From Microglena sp. YARC (taxonomy: Eukaryota; Chlorophyta; Chlorophyceae; Chlamydomonadales; Chlamydomonadaceae), in the NCBI GenBank assembly GCA_022414725.1, contig CM039464.1:2779364-2843363 (forward strand): a DNA stretch of 64,000 nt, written 5' to 3'. This document shows positions 34,939 through 43,156 of the stretch, one piece after another. Below the pieces are notes generated by a model. It was not told where the DNA came from. It worked only from the letters and a program-made list of their open reading frames with translations, and ran no database searches. Every line of letters starts with the position of its first letter. Positions within the stretch are counted from its first letter, which is position 1. The position numbers and the translations under genes were made by a program.

Positions 34939-37900
34939 CACATGCACATGCACGCAGCCACGCACATGCACACATTTGTAAGGTGGTATTGAGTGGCAAA
35001 TTACAAAGTGCTTATACACACACACACTCACACACACGTACACACACACACATACACACACAGAGACACACATACACACACATACACACGCACACTCACA
35101 CACACACACACACGTAAGCAGGACACATAACATAAATAACATAACATTTTGGCAAGTCCAGCTCACTGAACTCCAGGATCTTGACCTCCATGGGTCTGGG
35201 CCTGCCTTGGATGGTGTGGCAGGTAATGATGCCCCCCCCACACCCCACCCCACCCACCCCCCACCCCACCAACACACACATGCACATGCACGCAGCCACA
35301 CACATGCAAACATATTTTCAATCTGTTATTGAGTGGCAAATTACAAAGTGCTTATACACACACACACACTCACACACACACATACACACACAGAGACACA
35401 CATACACACACATACACACACACACACTCACACACACTCACATACACACACAGAGACACACATACACACACATACACACACACACTCACACACACACACA
35501 CATATACACACAGAGACACGCATACACACACATACACACACACACTCACACACACACATACACACACAGAGACACACATACACACACATACACACACACA
35601 CTCACACACACACACATACACACACAGAGACAGACATACACACACATACACACACACTCACACACACACATACACACACATACACACACATGCACACACA
35701 CACTCACACACACACACATACACACATACACACACATACACACATACACACATATACACACACACACACACACTCACACACACACACACACACACTCACA
35801 CACACACATACACACAGAGACACACATACACACACATACGCACACACACTCACACACACACACATACACACACAGAGACACACATACACACATACACACA
35901 CATACACACACACACACTCACACACACACACATACACACATACACACACATACACACACACATACACACACACAAACACAAACACACACACGCAGACACA
36001 CACATACACACGCACTCACACACACACACACACACGCATGGAAGCAGGACACATAACGATACAGTGAGCTTTAACCCTACAGTGTACCAGGGTACTTCAA
36101 ATGGCCAAATTGGCCAGCGCTATAGTGCACTTGGAAAAACAAACTGCGCTTTGTAGTGCAAAAAGCGCAAAAATTGCTCGCTGCGCCCACAGAGGGTTGC
36201 AAAAAACTGCGCTTAAAGCGCAGAGGGGGTCAAAAAGTCAGCGCTCAAAAGCGCAAAAGCGCACGCTTTGAATTACCCTACAGTTTACCATTATATGTCC
36301 AAGACTGCTAGCATCGAGCACCTCAGAACAACTGCTAACTTGCTTATCTGACCTGCTCATCTCAGAATAATTTCAGAATAACTGCTTAAATGCTCATCCG
36401 ACTTACTCTTCCTGCAATAACGTGCACATCTCATAACAACCTGCACATCTCATAACAACTCATAACAACTGCTTGCTTGCTTGCTCGTCCGACCAGCTCT
36501 TCCTGCAACAACCTGCACATCTTATAACAGCCTGCTCATCTCATGACAACTGCGTACTTGTTCATATGACCTGCCCTTCTTGCACTGTTTGCTTATCTCT
36601 ATCTATTCAACTCACAGTGGCTCTGTACCAGAACGCATTGCAATACTGATGATGATTACATTTTACTGTTTGGCGATAAAACGCACCACTCCATACCGGT
36701 AGTGATGTATTCGTGTTTTATTAACCGCCATATGATCCAATGGCTTATCATAATATGCGCCAAACTGTTGTTATATCGTGCCCTTATCCCAAACTTACCA
36801 AACCACCGGTCAAATAACCACGACAATTAGACCCTTGTTTTGGCCTAATAACAACAAACAGTAAAGCAACTGGTGACTTACACTTTAAAAGCGACTACGG
36901 TACAACTGGTACATTCTTGTTGTTATTTTACGAGTGAACCCTTCTTGCTCTTACCCCAAGATCGTCCAAACCTGAAACGATCACAAAACAAAGGCACACG
37001 ACTCGTAAATTCGCAACGGAGATAGGATGGCCTCCGGAAAACCTCAATTGAGTAACTTGTGCGAGCAACCTTCGAACTCTGTGCGAGCAACCTTCGAACC
37101 AAGTGTCAGCGTGTACTACTAGGACACGAGTGCCTGATTGGCATCTGATCAGATGCCAATCAGGCACTCGTGTCCTAGTAGTACACGCTGAAACCAAGTG
37201 CGCCTGCTCTTTTGTAGGAGTGGCAACGCCATTTGAACTGAATCCTCGGTGTTGCTGGTTTGTGTCGGGAAACCCACCTCCTGGGGTGGAATACCTTTCG
37301 CAACTAAAAACAAAACAAAATTACGATGGGCGTTAGTTAGACTCGTAGGCTCTGCTGTTTACCCCCTACCCATACCTAGGGGTCGGCTATGTTATATAAT
37401 ATTAGTGAATTAATAATATTATGTAATATTGTATAATATTAGTCGGACGAGCCGTCTCACCAGAATTCCGATTTTTTTGAAAAACTAATATTATTGTGAC
37501 AACATAATAATATTACTATATTATTTAATATTAGTTTTCCAAACACTAATATTAGATGCCGCTCCCCATACATATACATAACCCCCTACCCACACCCATA
37601 TCCCTACCCACACCCCTTACACATACCCCCTTACCCTTTAACCCCTGCCCTATTATTGGTTGCTTTCTTTAGTTTCGGGGTTTGAGTTTGGTCTCCCACG
37701 CTAAAAGAAACTCTAAATGATATCGCCTGGTGGGGCGTCGTATTAAGGGAGCCCCGCCTTACAGCGGTAGAGAACATGCGCGCAGGTGATGTCACCCAAC
37801 AGCTTCAACGACTTTGAGACATTCACAAATGATGCTGCATCATGGGTAGTCTTCACCGACAGAGCTTTCAAACCCCAATACTAAACAGAAACTCATCTTC

Positions 37901-38331
37901 CTGCCTGCTTATCACATATAGTTATGATAACGCCTGGCTGGGCATTGTATTAAGAGAGAGCCGCCTGACGAAGAGAACAGGCTGCTACTTTACCTGGACA
38001 GAGCTACCATGTCGGTTGACTGCGACCGCGAACACTTAAGCGCATCCGTAGGGATTTGAACCCCATACCTTCATGTTTTGACGTGCTCTTCCATTGAGCC
38101 AGTCGTCAAAACGGGATTAATCACACATACATGCACGCTTGCACGCAGGTGATGTCACCCAACAACTTCAACGACTTTGAGACCTTCACAAATGATGCTG
38201 CATCATGGGCAGTCCTCACCGACAGAGCTCGGCAGGTAAACAGCGGCGACGACAGCTTTAATGCCCCTGGCATATTTGCATGGCCAGAGCTTCCCAGAGG
38301 CACCCCTGGCCCCGGCCCCGGCCCAGGCTAA
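25230..38331 (+). CDS. GH5-like glycoside hydrolase, multi-exon
   Basis: A secreted-type retaining beta-glycanase relative (clan GH-A; mannanase/cellulase-like), probably acting on plant or algal cell-wall glycans; substrate not determinable here. Five exons join in phase: 25230-25479, 27770-27853, 31500-31812, 34262-34518 and 38149-38331 (stop TAA). Motifs in order: [45 protein letters not shown] with the expected acid/base Glu (codon 31704-31706); [18 protein letters not shown] with the expected nucleophile Glu (codon 34426-34428); GLPWMVWQ; and a C-terminal Pro-Gly tail (GPGPGPG). About 360 residues are covered, close to the size of fungal relatives of this type. The 5' end with start codon and signal peptide was not found. 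A one-base deletion near 25327-25335 breaks exon 1. Family call is from motif memory, not from a search. Confidence 0.78.
25480..26307 (+). other. GH5 intron: (CA)n, short repeats, truncated MITE copy 2 (26117-26224)
   Basis: Includes CA repeats (25544-25590) and a fragment TCTTCCTCCACTAGTGGTGCCCA duplicated at 25493 and 25625. Three copies of a GGTGCACCCA.GGGTAAAA.AGTGGTAATGGG unit lie at 25899, 26002 and 26108. 26117-26224 shares end and body with the CACTGGTAAAATAAC family. Confidence 0.6.
26308..26560 (+). repeat. 25-bp palindromic minisatellite, about 10 units
   Basis: GTAACGATTCTGATCCGTTACAAGT repeated about ten times with only three or so changes. Within each unit GTAACGATTCTGATCCGTTAC is almost its own reverse complement, so every unit can form a hairpin. 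Confidence 0.95.
26561..27299 (+). repeat. About 40-60-bp tandem array 'ccctgcccttcagctaaaccctgaactca'
   Basis: Around 15 units of CCCTGCCC-TCCAGTTAAACCCTGAACTCACCGTACCCTGAG type. The AAACCCTGAAC core resembles plant/algal telomere repeats. Later units (26990-27240) are more alike than early ones. Confidence 0.88.
27300..27769 (+). repeat. Ladder of partial copies of GH5 exon 2, with telomere-like heptamers
   Basis: Copies of TCATCAAGAGAAAGATGAAG...GCATGACC.CTACCTCAGG start near 27331, 27482 and 27609, and the real exon is at 27770. The spacers hold AACCCTG heptamers, seven in a row at about 27693-27752. The first two copies start CAAGTCATCAAG or CAGGTCATCAAG and the third CAGGTGGTCAAG, so the acceptor has changed between copies. 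Confidence 0.85.
27770..27853 (+). CDS. GH5 gene, exon 2
   Basis: 84 nt, 28 codons, phase 0 at both ends; reads [20 protein letters not shown] then WGRDGYVT. Flanked by GGCACAG and GTAAGC. This is the beta-strand with the HDRY signature found in fungal-type GH5 relatives. Confidence 0.8.
27854..28665 (+). repeat. About 59-bp minisatellite 'cttctgcaccgatttctgcccctcattaagggggg'
   Basis: From 27956, eight units of CTTCTGCACCGATTTCTGCCCCTCATTAAGGGGGGTCTTCTGCGCCTCATTAAGGGGGGC. These change at 28420 to shorter 40-45-bp variants with GCCCTTTTCTGCCCCTGATTTAGG. Several neighbouring units are identical. Confidence 0.92.
28666..29200. repeat. Copies of the foldback-like 'ccccccaaatttgcagtg' family
   Basis: Three tandem units of about 160-180 bp with GGCACC.CTATGGCACCTCTC, CAAGCCAAATTAAAGAGTGC and CCCCCCAAATTTGCAGTGG. 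Related pieces at 31950-32160, 32440-32760 and 32935-33580 show that the two halves are inverted copies of each other. Confidence 0.75.
29200..31499 (+). repeat. Ladder of partial copies of GH5 exon 3 (more than ten decoy acceptors)
   Basis: Units combine intron end (CCTCCACTTTTCACACCTGC..ACTGCATGCAG) with exon start (AAGTACAACATA). Short units of about 105 bp lie at 29230-30430. Long units of about 200 bp start at 30502, 30697, 30898, 31099 and 31300, and the real exon is at 31500. Long units keep about 130 nt of exon, coding [20 protein letters not shown] and onward to [10 protein letters not shown]. They then switch to GGGGCATGGTCTATAATTTTCC intron sequence without a donor. Confidence 0.93.
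29551..29810. mobile_element. GGCGGAG-ended element with internal (ATCC)n, copy 1
   Basis: Begins GGCGGAGCCCCCCCTTCTGG, carries (ATCC)n (about 29612-29690) and ends in CTCTCCGCCAATTTTAGCGTC...GCAT. GGCGGAG and CTCCGCC are inverted. It interrupts an exon-3 ladder unit, whose uninterrupted form reads CAGTGCATTTTTGTTGTTA. The second copy is at 43844. The (MDGW)n frame is an ATCC artefact. Confidence 0.75.
31500..31812 (+). CDS. GH5 gene, exon 3 (with acid/base glutamate)
   Basis: 313 nt, from ATGCAG| to GACAG|GTGAGC, phase 0 to phase 1. The first 44 codons are those copied in the upstream ladder. The unique part reads [20 protein letters not shown] and [10 protein letters not shown], through ILVMTG. 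The NE pair at codons 68-69 is the expected catalytic acid/base site. Confidence 0.85.
31813..32517. repeat. GH5 intron with foldback-family pieces and poly-C/poly-G runs
   Basis: Pieces of the CCCCCCAAATTTG family at 31950-32150 (a 60-bp stretch is duplicated in tandem) and 32440-32517. C-run at 32180-32218, G-run near 32376-32399. A fragment GCGACGCGGGAAATTGGCAGAGTGT at 32310 recurs at 39587 and 43348. Confidence 0.7.
32518..32685. mobile_element. TA-flanked MITE with about 40-bp terminal inverted repeats
   Basis: Ends TAGCAATTCAGGGAAGGGAC and its near-inverse (…TCATCCCCTGAATTGCTA). The inverted match continues through GGACAAAC.GTTTC on both sides. Flanked by TA (32516-32517, 32686-32687). 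Inside are more palindromes around GAGAATTCTCGACAATT. It sits inside a foldback-family copy (CAGAATACACC to AAGCCAAATTAAAGGGTG), so it is a nested insertion. Confidence 0.85.
32957..33137. mobile_element. hAT-like MITE, copy 2
   Basis: 181 bp, CAGGGTACTTC...GAAGTACCCTG, same orientation as copy 1. Flanking 8-mers TTCGGCAC and TTCAGCCT match at 5 of 8. It interrupts a foldback-family copy, splitting GGGGGTCTTCGGCAC from the rest. Confidence 0.85.
33186..33374 (-). mobile_element. tRNA-derived SINE, copy A
   Basis: Read on the minus strand, the head (from 33374) has a box A-like TGGCTCAATGG and a box B GGTTCGAATC (plus 33315-33324). This is followed by a body ending in GGCGTT at 33186. Flanks carry an imperfect 14-bp direct repeat, GGTTTATTCTGGGT and GGTGTATTCTGGGT. 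Copies at 37724 (fragment) and 37929 share the body. Confidence 0.82.
33375..33616 (+). repeat. Minisatellite 'gggtgccgttggggtgcag' and end of foldback copy
   Basis: About ten alternating units of GGTGCCGTTGGGGTGCAG with or without AAA, derived from the GCACCCTTTCTGCACCCC arm of the foldback family. Ends with GACCCCCCAAATTTGCAGTGA. Confidence 0.85.
33617..33820. mobile_element. MITE-like element with CACTGGTAAAATAAC ends, copy 3
   Basis: Bounded by CACTGCTAAAATAACC and GTTGTTATTTTACCAGAG. Carries TTAGACCCTTGTTTTGGCCTAAT and an expanded (CAA)n at about 33664-33747. Confidence 0.7.
33860..34261 (+). repeat. Upstream ladder of GH5 exon 4
   Basis: Two partial copies starting near 33910 and 34089 (ATTTTCATTAATGCAG|GAGGCGGTGCAG...CAACGTCGTTTG). 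Each is about 80 nt of exon 5' end, separated by CCACC/CACA repeats. The copies end where the real exon reads GACGTCATTTGTGTGCAC. Confidence 0.9.
34262..34518 (+). CDS. GH5 gene, exon 4 (with nucleophile glutamate)
   Basis: 257 nt, phase 1 in and phase 0 out, GCAG|GA to GGCAG|GTAATG. Reads [20 protein letters not shown] and onward with [24 protein letters not shown], and [11 protein letters not shown]. The QEF glutamate (34426-34428) is the expected nucleophile; the HTYG histidine is another conserved active-site position in this clan. Confidence 0.87.
34519..36060 (+). repeat. Downstream ladder of GH5 exon 4 in a (CA)n intron
   Basis: Two copies of the exon 3' part plus donor (TTGGCAAGTCCAGCTCACTG...GGATGGTGTGGCAG|GTA) at 34730-34798 and 35151-35222. 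Each is followed by a TATTGAGTGGCAAATTACAAAGTGCTTAT unit and CA arrays. 35355-36040 is CA interrupted by a regular ACAGAGACACACATACAC higher-order unit. Confidence 0.92.
36088..36280. mobile_element. hAT-like MITE, copy 3
   Basis: 193 bp, opposite orientation to copies 1 and 2. Ends CAGGGTACTTC and GAATTACCCTA (last base changed from G). Flanking 8-mers CAGTGTAC (36080-36087) and CAGTTTAC (36281-36288) match at 7 of 8. Confidence 0.87.
36289..36803. other. GH5 intron, weak tandem repeats, no gene
   Basis: 36300-36600 has loose repeats of CATCTCATAACAACTGCTT and GCTTGCTCGTCCGACCTGCTC. 36660-36770 has TTTGGCGATAAAACGC and GCGCCAAA as a loose inverted pair. Confidence 0.45.
36804..36936. mobile_element. 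MITE-like element with CACTGGTAAAATAAC ends, copy 4
   Basis: CACCGGTCAAATAACC to GTTGTTATTTTACGAGTG. The body TTAGACCCTTGTTTTGGCCTAATAACAAC and GCAACTGGTGACTTACACTTTAAAAGCGA is shared with copies 2 and 3. Confidence 0.7.
37106..37191. mobile_element. 86-bp perfect palindrome flanked by 9-bp direct repeats
   Basis: The sequence from TCAGCGTGTACTAC to GTAGTACACGCTGA is its own reverse complement over all 86 bp, centred on TGATCA. AACCAAGTG lies directly on both sides (37097-37105 and 37192-37200). This fits insertion of a spacer-less inverted-repeat element with a 9-bp target duplication, the size typical of Mutator-like elements. It lies in the last GH5 intron. Confidence 0.88.
37379..37567. 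repeat. AT-rich inverted-repeat element with TAATATTA core
   Basis: Bounded by GGGGTCGGC and GCCGCTCCCC, with TTAGTG..TAATATTA motifs mirrored on both sides of a centre near 37475. Ends resemble the GGGATCGGCA MITE family, but flanks do not show a clean TA pair. Confidence 0.5.
37724..37775 (-). mobile_element. tRNA-derived SINE, copy B (3' fragment)
   Basis: About 50 bp matching the distal part of copies A and C (CGCCTGGTGGGGCGTCGTATTAAGGGAGCCCCGCC), then directly joined to a partial copy of GH5 exon 5. Confidence 0.65.
37776..37862 (+). repeat. Partial upstream copy of GH5 exon 5
   Basis: CGCGCAG|GTGATGTCACCCAACAGC and on to GACAGAGCTT, about 80 nt of the exon with the acceptor and several substitutions, then unrelated sequence. 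Same pattern as the other ladders. Confidence 0.88.
37929..38113 (-). mobile_element. tRNA-derived SINE, copy C
   Basis: On the minus strand the head reads GACTGGCTCAATGGAAGAGC (box A) and GGGGTTCAAATCCC (box B), spaced as in a tRNA. The body is the same as copy A. Imperfect flanking repeat TATCACATATAGTTATG / TAATCACACATACATG. It ends about 35 bp before the last GH5 exon. Confidence 0.83.
38149..38331 (+). CDS. GH5 gene, terminal exon
   Basis: GCACGCAG|GTGATGTCACCC in phase 0 after [25 protein letters not shown] and onward to [14 protein letters not shown], stop TAA at 38329-38331. The Pro-Gly tail ends the protein. The SINE just upstream lies in the polypyrimidine/branch region of the intron. 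Confidence 0.85.
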   Translation: MMSPNNFNDFETFTNDAASWAVLTDRARQVNSGDDSFNAPGIFAWPELPRGTPGPGPGPG

Positions 38332-39540
38332 ACCTTATCCCGCGGCCCTGGCCCGGCAGTCCTCATGCAATTATGTAACCTAGTTCAAATTACTGCAAGC
38401 AGCCAAATTGCTTGCTGCGGCTATGCAGCAAAATCCCAGTTTTGGCAACAGAATCTAGCAGAGCCAGTTTGTAACGAGACCGTTGGCTGCCTTGTCTGGC
38501 TTTTACTCGGTCGCACAAAGAAAAACTCGGACAACAGGGTGGCCCTGGGGGCCCAAAATCCTTATGGATATACCTCTCGCTGGCATTTAGTAACTGTTCT
38601 CAAGATCTGCGTTTCCTGTGCCCCATCTTAGTCAGCAGTAAGCTACACTAAGTGTTAAGCAGGACTTCATATCATCAGTCTGTAGAGAAAGGTACAGAAT
38701 GCATCCAACACATTAGATCTTGACCACCTGCCTTGAACTGCCTTTCCTGTTTGTAATGTTGGGCAAGTCCCTGAAGGAGTCTAGGATTCACAGGCCAGGC
38801 CTTATGTGCCAAAATATATGCTTCCCAAGTAATGGACGATGAAACATAACGCTTTGGAAAACCCTAGTGGATATACCTCCCGCTGGCATCTAGTAACTGT
38901 TCTCGGGATCCCCGTTTTCATGACCGAGTCTTCGATCCATGAGCCAAAATATGAGCTTCCACAGTACTCACTCTCAGGCCCCCCCTCGCTAAACGATTGT
39001 TCGGGGCTCAATTCATCAGTGCGTTTTTCCTTTTAAGCCCTTCCTGCTACGGTTGGGCAAGTCCCTTTAGCCTACCCCTGGACTGTCACATACAACAGCA
39101 ATGGACAATGAGTTGCAAAACACAACGCTTTGAGAACCCTGGAGCGGATGCACTTCACGTTGGCAAATGGATCTGGTTATCTGTTTACAGAATAGCAGTT
39201 AAAAATAAGTCCGTTATCCAGGGCGACCCCGCACAGAAGAAGCTGCTGGATTCTTCTGTAAGCTCCCTGCTCAGCGGCTCTCCAACAAGAATTTACTTGT
39301 ACTGCAAGGGGTGGGTGGGAAGGTTGGTAGGCAGCATGCCATGTGTCTGTCTGTCATTCTGTCAGTTAGCGCGCCTACCTGGAAGTCAATCTGTCTGCCT
39401 GGCACTATGTCTGTCAGCCTGTTTGCTTAAGTGTCTGCCATTCTGTTTGTCCAGCAGTCTTCCATTCTCTTTGTCAGTCAGTTGAAGTACAGCGGTAGTC
39501 AACCAGGCTAGAGGGGCTTGCCCAACCTCAAATAATCAAG
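38332..39540. repeat. About 290-bp tandem repeat with candidate exon at 39117-39310
   Basis: GGGCAAGTCCCT, AATGGACRATGA and AACGCTTTG.AAACCCT..TGGATATACCTCCCGCTGGCA blocks repeat from about 38555, 38758 and 39052. The last unit opens a plus frame reading GADALHVGKWIWLSVYRIAV and onward to PTRIYLYCK. It looks coding but matches no family I know. It may be another exon with an upstream ladder, or a decayed transposon. Confidence 0.4.
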
Positions 39541-39559
39541 ACTGTAAGGAGAAGCTAGA

Positions 39560-40719
39560 TTAAACAAGCCCTAAGCGCGTTGCAAGCGACACCAGAAATT
39601 GGCAGAGTGTTGGCTATCGGAGAGACAGGTGGCACCGGAATCAAGTGCAGCGGATTGAAGCCTGGCCAGGATTTACTACAGGGCCGGGGGCCAGTTAGGC
39701 CCAGATTTGGAACGTGACGGACACACAATTGGACACGGGGTGACTCGCCCCTGCCCCAAATGGGGGGCACCGCCCAAAAAACACTGATCACTCTGTAGAT
39801 ACCTCCCCCCTCCCCCCTGCACACAAACAAAAATCCACCTACCCACATACAACACACCACCCCATGCAATACACACTACCTACCCATTCCAGCACGAGGT
39901 TGGTACGATGTGCTCCCGCCACCACCACTCAATCCCCTGGCGTACTAGGTGGAACATTCCCACTAGTCCAATTCGATGTTACCCCCTTTCCGCATAATCA
40001 CCCACCTCTCCATGCCCTACATGCAAGCTCCCAACGCCAACGCAAGTTTAGCACAATGTGCTCCACACAATACCCACCCACCATCCCCCAGCATCCAATG
40101 TCCCCCCTTACCCCACACATATACTAACCCACCTCTCCATCCTACATACAACCCTCCCATTCCCATGCGAGTTTGGCACAAAGTGCTCCCACCAACACCC
40201 AACCATCCCCCCCCCCCCCCCCCCCACACACACACCACACCCCTGGCATACCATATTTCCCCCTCCCACATACTAACCCTGCTCCTCATCCCCTACATAC
40301 GACCTCCCCATGCCAGTACAAATTTGCTACTATTCCCCCTCCACACACACCAACTACTCACCTACCTCCACATGCAACCCACTAATGCCCACGCCAGGTT
40401 GGCACTGCATGTCCCTCCCCCCCCCAACTCCACACGTCACACAAAACAACTGGCAAATGCTACCGTTAGTTTGGAAACAAGTTTTCCCCCTCCCCCCCAT
40501 ACCCTACACGCAACCCACTAATGGCCAGGTTGGTACCATATGACCCCCCCCCCCCCCACACACGCACACAAACACCAAAATAGCACATGCTTGTATGCTA
40601 CCTACATGCTTATGTTATGCTCGTATGCTGCCATCCTGCTGCATAGTACTGCCCTCGTGCTACCAACATGCGACCTAACACAGCATTTATACTACCTATA
40701 TGCTTGCGTGCATGCCTAC
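39560..40719 (-). repeat. About 120-130-bp degenerate tandem array (3' side of RPS29)
   Basis: Units share a GCCAGGTTGGCACAATGTGCTCCC-like core followed by CACACCCC-rich sequence, with cores near 39890, 40040, 40165, 40313, 40395 and 40525. The last two codons and stop of RPS29 are expected on this side, but I could not place them. A C-run is at 40208-40226. Confidence 0.55.
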
Positions 40720-41674
40720 CTTGATGAATCCAATGTCAGCTGCTTTCTCACGGAAGCACTGTCGGCAGATGTTCAGGCCATACTTGCGGATGAGACCGTG
40801 AACGTTGCTGCACACACGGCTGCATATGGTGGAGGGTGATTGGAATACATGAATGAATAAGTGGGTGAGTTCGTGAAGGCTGCAGATAGTGGAGGGGGAA
40901 GAGTGATCAAGATATATTGGTCTGATGGGGATGGGGCCATGAGCCATGAGCTGCACACACAGCAGCACAGGGTGGAGGGTGGGCGGAGGAGAATGGAATG
41001 GATGGACAAGTGAATGGATGTGCAGCTGAGTGAATGGGTGAGTGAATGAATGAACAAGTGAGTGCATGAGTGGATGGATGAATGGGTGGAAAACGGAAAG
41101 GAATCAACAAGAAGGTTGAGACTGTGAATGAAACACAGGACTGAAGTTGTGCTGACACACGCAGCTACAGACACAAGGCATGGCTTTCCCTCAAAAGTGG
41201 ACTGATCCAATGATGGCCAGCAATGCACCCATTTAGCAATCCACCTGAGCTGAGTTTGTCTGTACGTGCTCTATATAGATATAATAGCCTTCCGACGGGA
41301 GTCAAGCTCCCGGAAGACGAATGGAAAGAAGCAGAGCTGCTAGAGGCCTTGCGGTCCCCAAGACACGCAACGAGCTGTATGTTGCGTCGCCACCAGTGCA
41401 TCCCGAAAATATATATTACGCTGCGTCTAATGTCGCCACCAGTGCATCTATCCAACGACTGAGAGACAGTTGCAACGCGAAAGAAGCGATTGCATCTGTT
41501 ATCTTAAGCTGAAAACTCCAAATTTGCAAGTCGCAGCTGTGTCGGCTGAAGTACTGAACCACCCTCGGATCTGCTTAATAACCTATGAATATGCTGAACA
41601 GTGGGTATTTACCAGTGGCGACTGCCCTGGCCGTAGTTCTTGGGGTGGCTGTTCCAGACGGTATCGTGACCCAT
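40720..41674 (-). CDS. RPS29: 40S ribosomal protein S29 (uS14)
   Basis: uS14 is a small zinc-binding protein in the head of the 40S subunit. Exon 1 (41674-41613) codes [20 protein letters not shown] plus two bases of the next Cys, and ends CACTG|GTAAAT. Exon 2 (40819-40720) follows an ATATGCAG acceptor and codes [20 protein letters not shown] and [14 protein letters not shown], ending AAG|GTAGGC. Joined, these give 54 codons; the family is 56 residues, so only two codons and a stop are missing. The four zinc ligands Cys21, Cys24, Cys39 and Cys42 are present. The sequence is closer to plant/algal than to animal S29. The 793-bp intron contains open frames on both strands that I do not consider genes. 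Confidence 0.93.
40820..41612 (-). other. RPS29 intron 1
   Basis: The left half has repeats of GTGAATGAATGAACAAGTG type and partial acceptor copies (on the minus strand CACTATCTGCAG near 40882, and ACACAGCAGC). The right half (41220-41600) is of more even composition and holds plus frames such as [20 protein letters not shown]. It could be a decayed insertion. Confidence 0.6.
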
Positions 41675-42755
41675 GGTTGCGGTGCGCTGAATGGACGTCG
41701 GCGGATTCAGGAATCGCAGAGAGCGATCCCGTGGGGAGGAGCAGAGTAAATGGCTGCTCGGGGCAGTACGATGTGTGACCACGCCACCCGAGAATGAACT
41801 TCGGCAGTGAAGTCAGCCCTAACTAGAATCCGGCAAGAATTCTCTTCAATCTTTCCAATTGTGCACTCCGCTTGCCGATGCGCAACACAGCAGCTGCATC
41901 AACGGGAGCACAGATTAATTTGCTTTGGAACAAGTTCTGAGGCCTGAGGTGTTGATCTATTCCCTTCCTTGGCAGGTGCGCATTGAATTGATGGCGATCT
42001 ATGGCCCATCTGTAATTCCGATACGTAAGAATTGCAAGGATCCTGGGTGGCTGAGTTTGGCATTGTGGCTGAGCAGTAGCGAGAAATGTAGCGAATTTCA
42101 TTTTGCGCGCCTAAATGCTCCCGCCCCTTATTTTACGCTCGATATCTAGTATTTTGCGATATATTGACCTTCGGGGGGGGTGGCTGATTTGTAGCGGGAA
42201 AAGTAGCTTCATCGCCTTCTTGCCACTACCTGGACCCTGCCATCTCCAAGGGGTGTGGCTGATTGTAGCGGGAGAAGTAGCTACGACGGAGAAGTAGCTA
42301 CGAACGAAAAGCAGAAAACTAGAGAAGAAGCTACGAAGTCCCTGCTAGCACCTCGATCCAGCCAGCTTCAAGTTGTGCGTCGATCTACCTTGTTCGGTCG
42401 ATGTTTTCTCGCGAAGTCGCAAACGATTTTTCTCACGATGTGGTATTTCAGCAGTTGATTCAAATGCTGGAATAGTATTCCCCCCCCACACCACACCCAC
42501 ACCCACCCACCCACCCACCCGGGTTTTCTTTTTGGTGCTACATATAGCACACGTGGTAAAGAATGCACCTAAGTGCCTTGTGGGTGCTGCGCGAGTCCTC
42601 TAGGGTTGCCTGTAGAGCCCCCAAAGCTGCTATTAGCACCCCAAAGCTACGTGGAGCACCATGGAGCAACTTTAAGACACTGCTTCCTTCTCTTACAACA
42701 TTACCCCTGATTTCATTACTAGGCCCCCAGAAACTCAGAATCGAAGGATAGGGAG

Positions 42756-42795
<40 letters not shown>

Positions 42796-43150
42796 CAGAA
42801 TCAAAATTAGGCCAACGTTTTAGTTACAAATATTATTGTTGTGCAGAGAAAAGAAAGATGGACTACATCTTATAGCGGACTAGCGCCAATCCCATCGATC
42901 ACTAAGGCACACTTAGATTTGATATGTTGGGCTGTAGGTATCTACCCCTACTGAAAATGTATGAGCCCTTTAAATGTATTGAGCCCTTTGGTTACCAGAC
43001 CCCCCAACTCATTGGCAGCAGTGTATGATTAGTATGTGGTAGTAGCTTTTATACACTAGGGATGGTTAGACTTTTCCAACTTTATCTTTCTTTTCTATAT
43101 CTATCTTTCTTTTCTATGTCTATCTTCCAACATTACACAACCCTGCATTT
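41675..43150. other. Upstream of RPS29; no recognised gene
   Basis: Should contain the RPS29 promoter (minus strand, right of 41674), but no clear motif was found. 42180-42310 repeats GGTGGCTGATT.GTAGCGGGA.AAGTAGCTAC. 42759-42794 is a run of 36 G. 43080-43130 repeats CTATCTTTCTTTTCTAT. Confidence 0.4.
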
Positions 43151-43156
43151 GACTGC

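Noticed and set aside
34858..36156. Long frames of Thr-His, Cys-Val and His-Ile repeats on both strands
   Set aside because: They are translations of CA/GT dinucleotide repeats in a GH5 intron.
41223..41778. Plus-strand frames in RPS29 intron 1 ([20 protein letters not shown] and others) as a separate gene
   Set aside because: The frames switch several times, overlap RPS29 exon 1 on the other strand, and match no known family.
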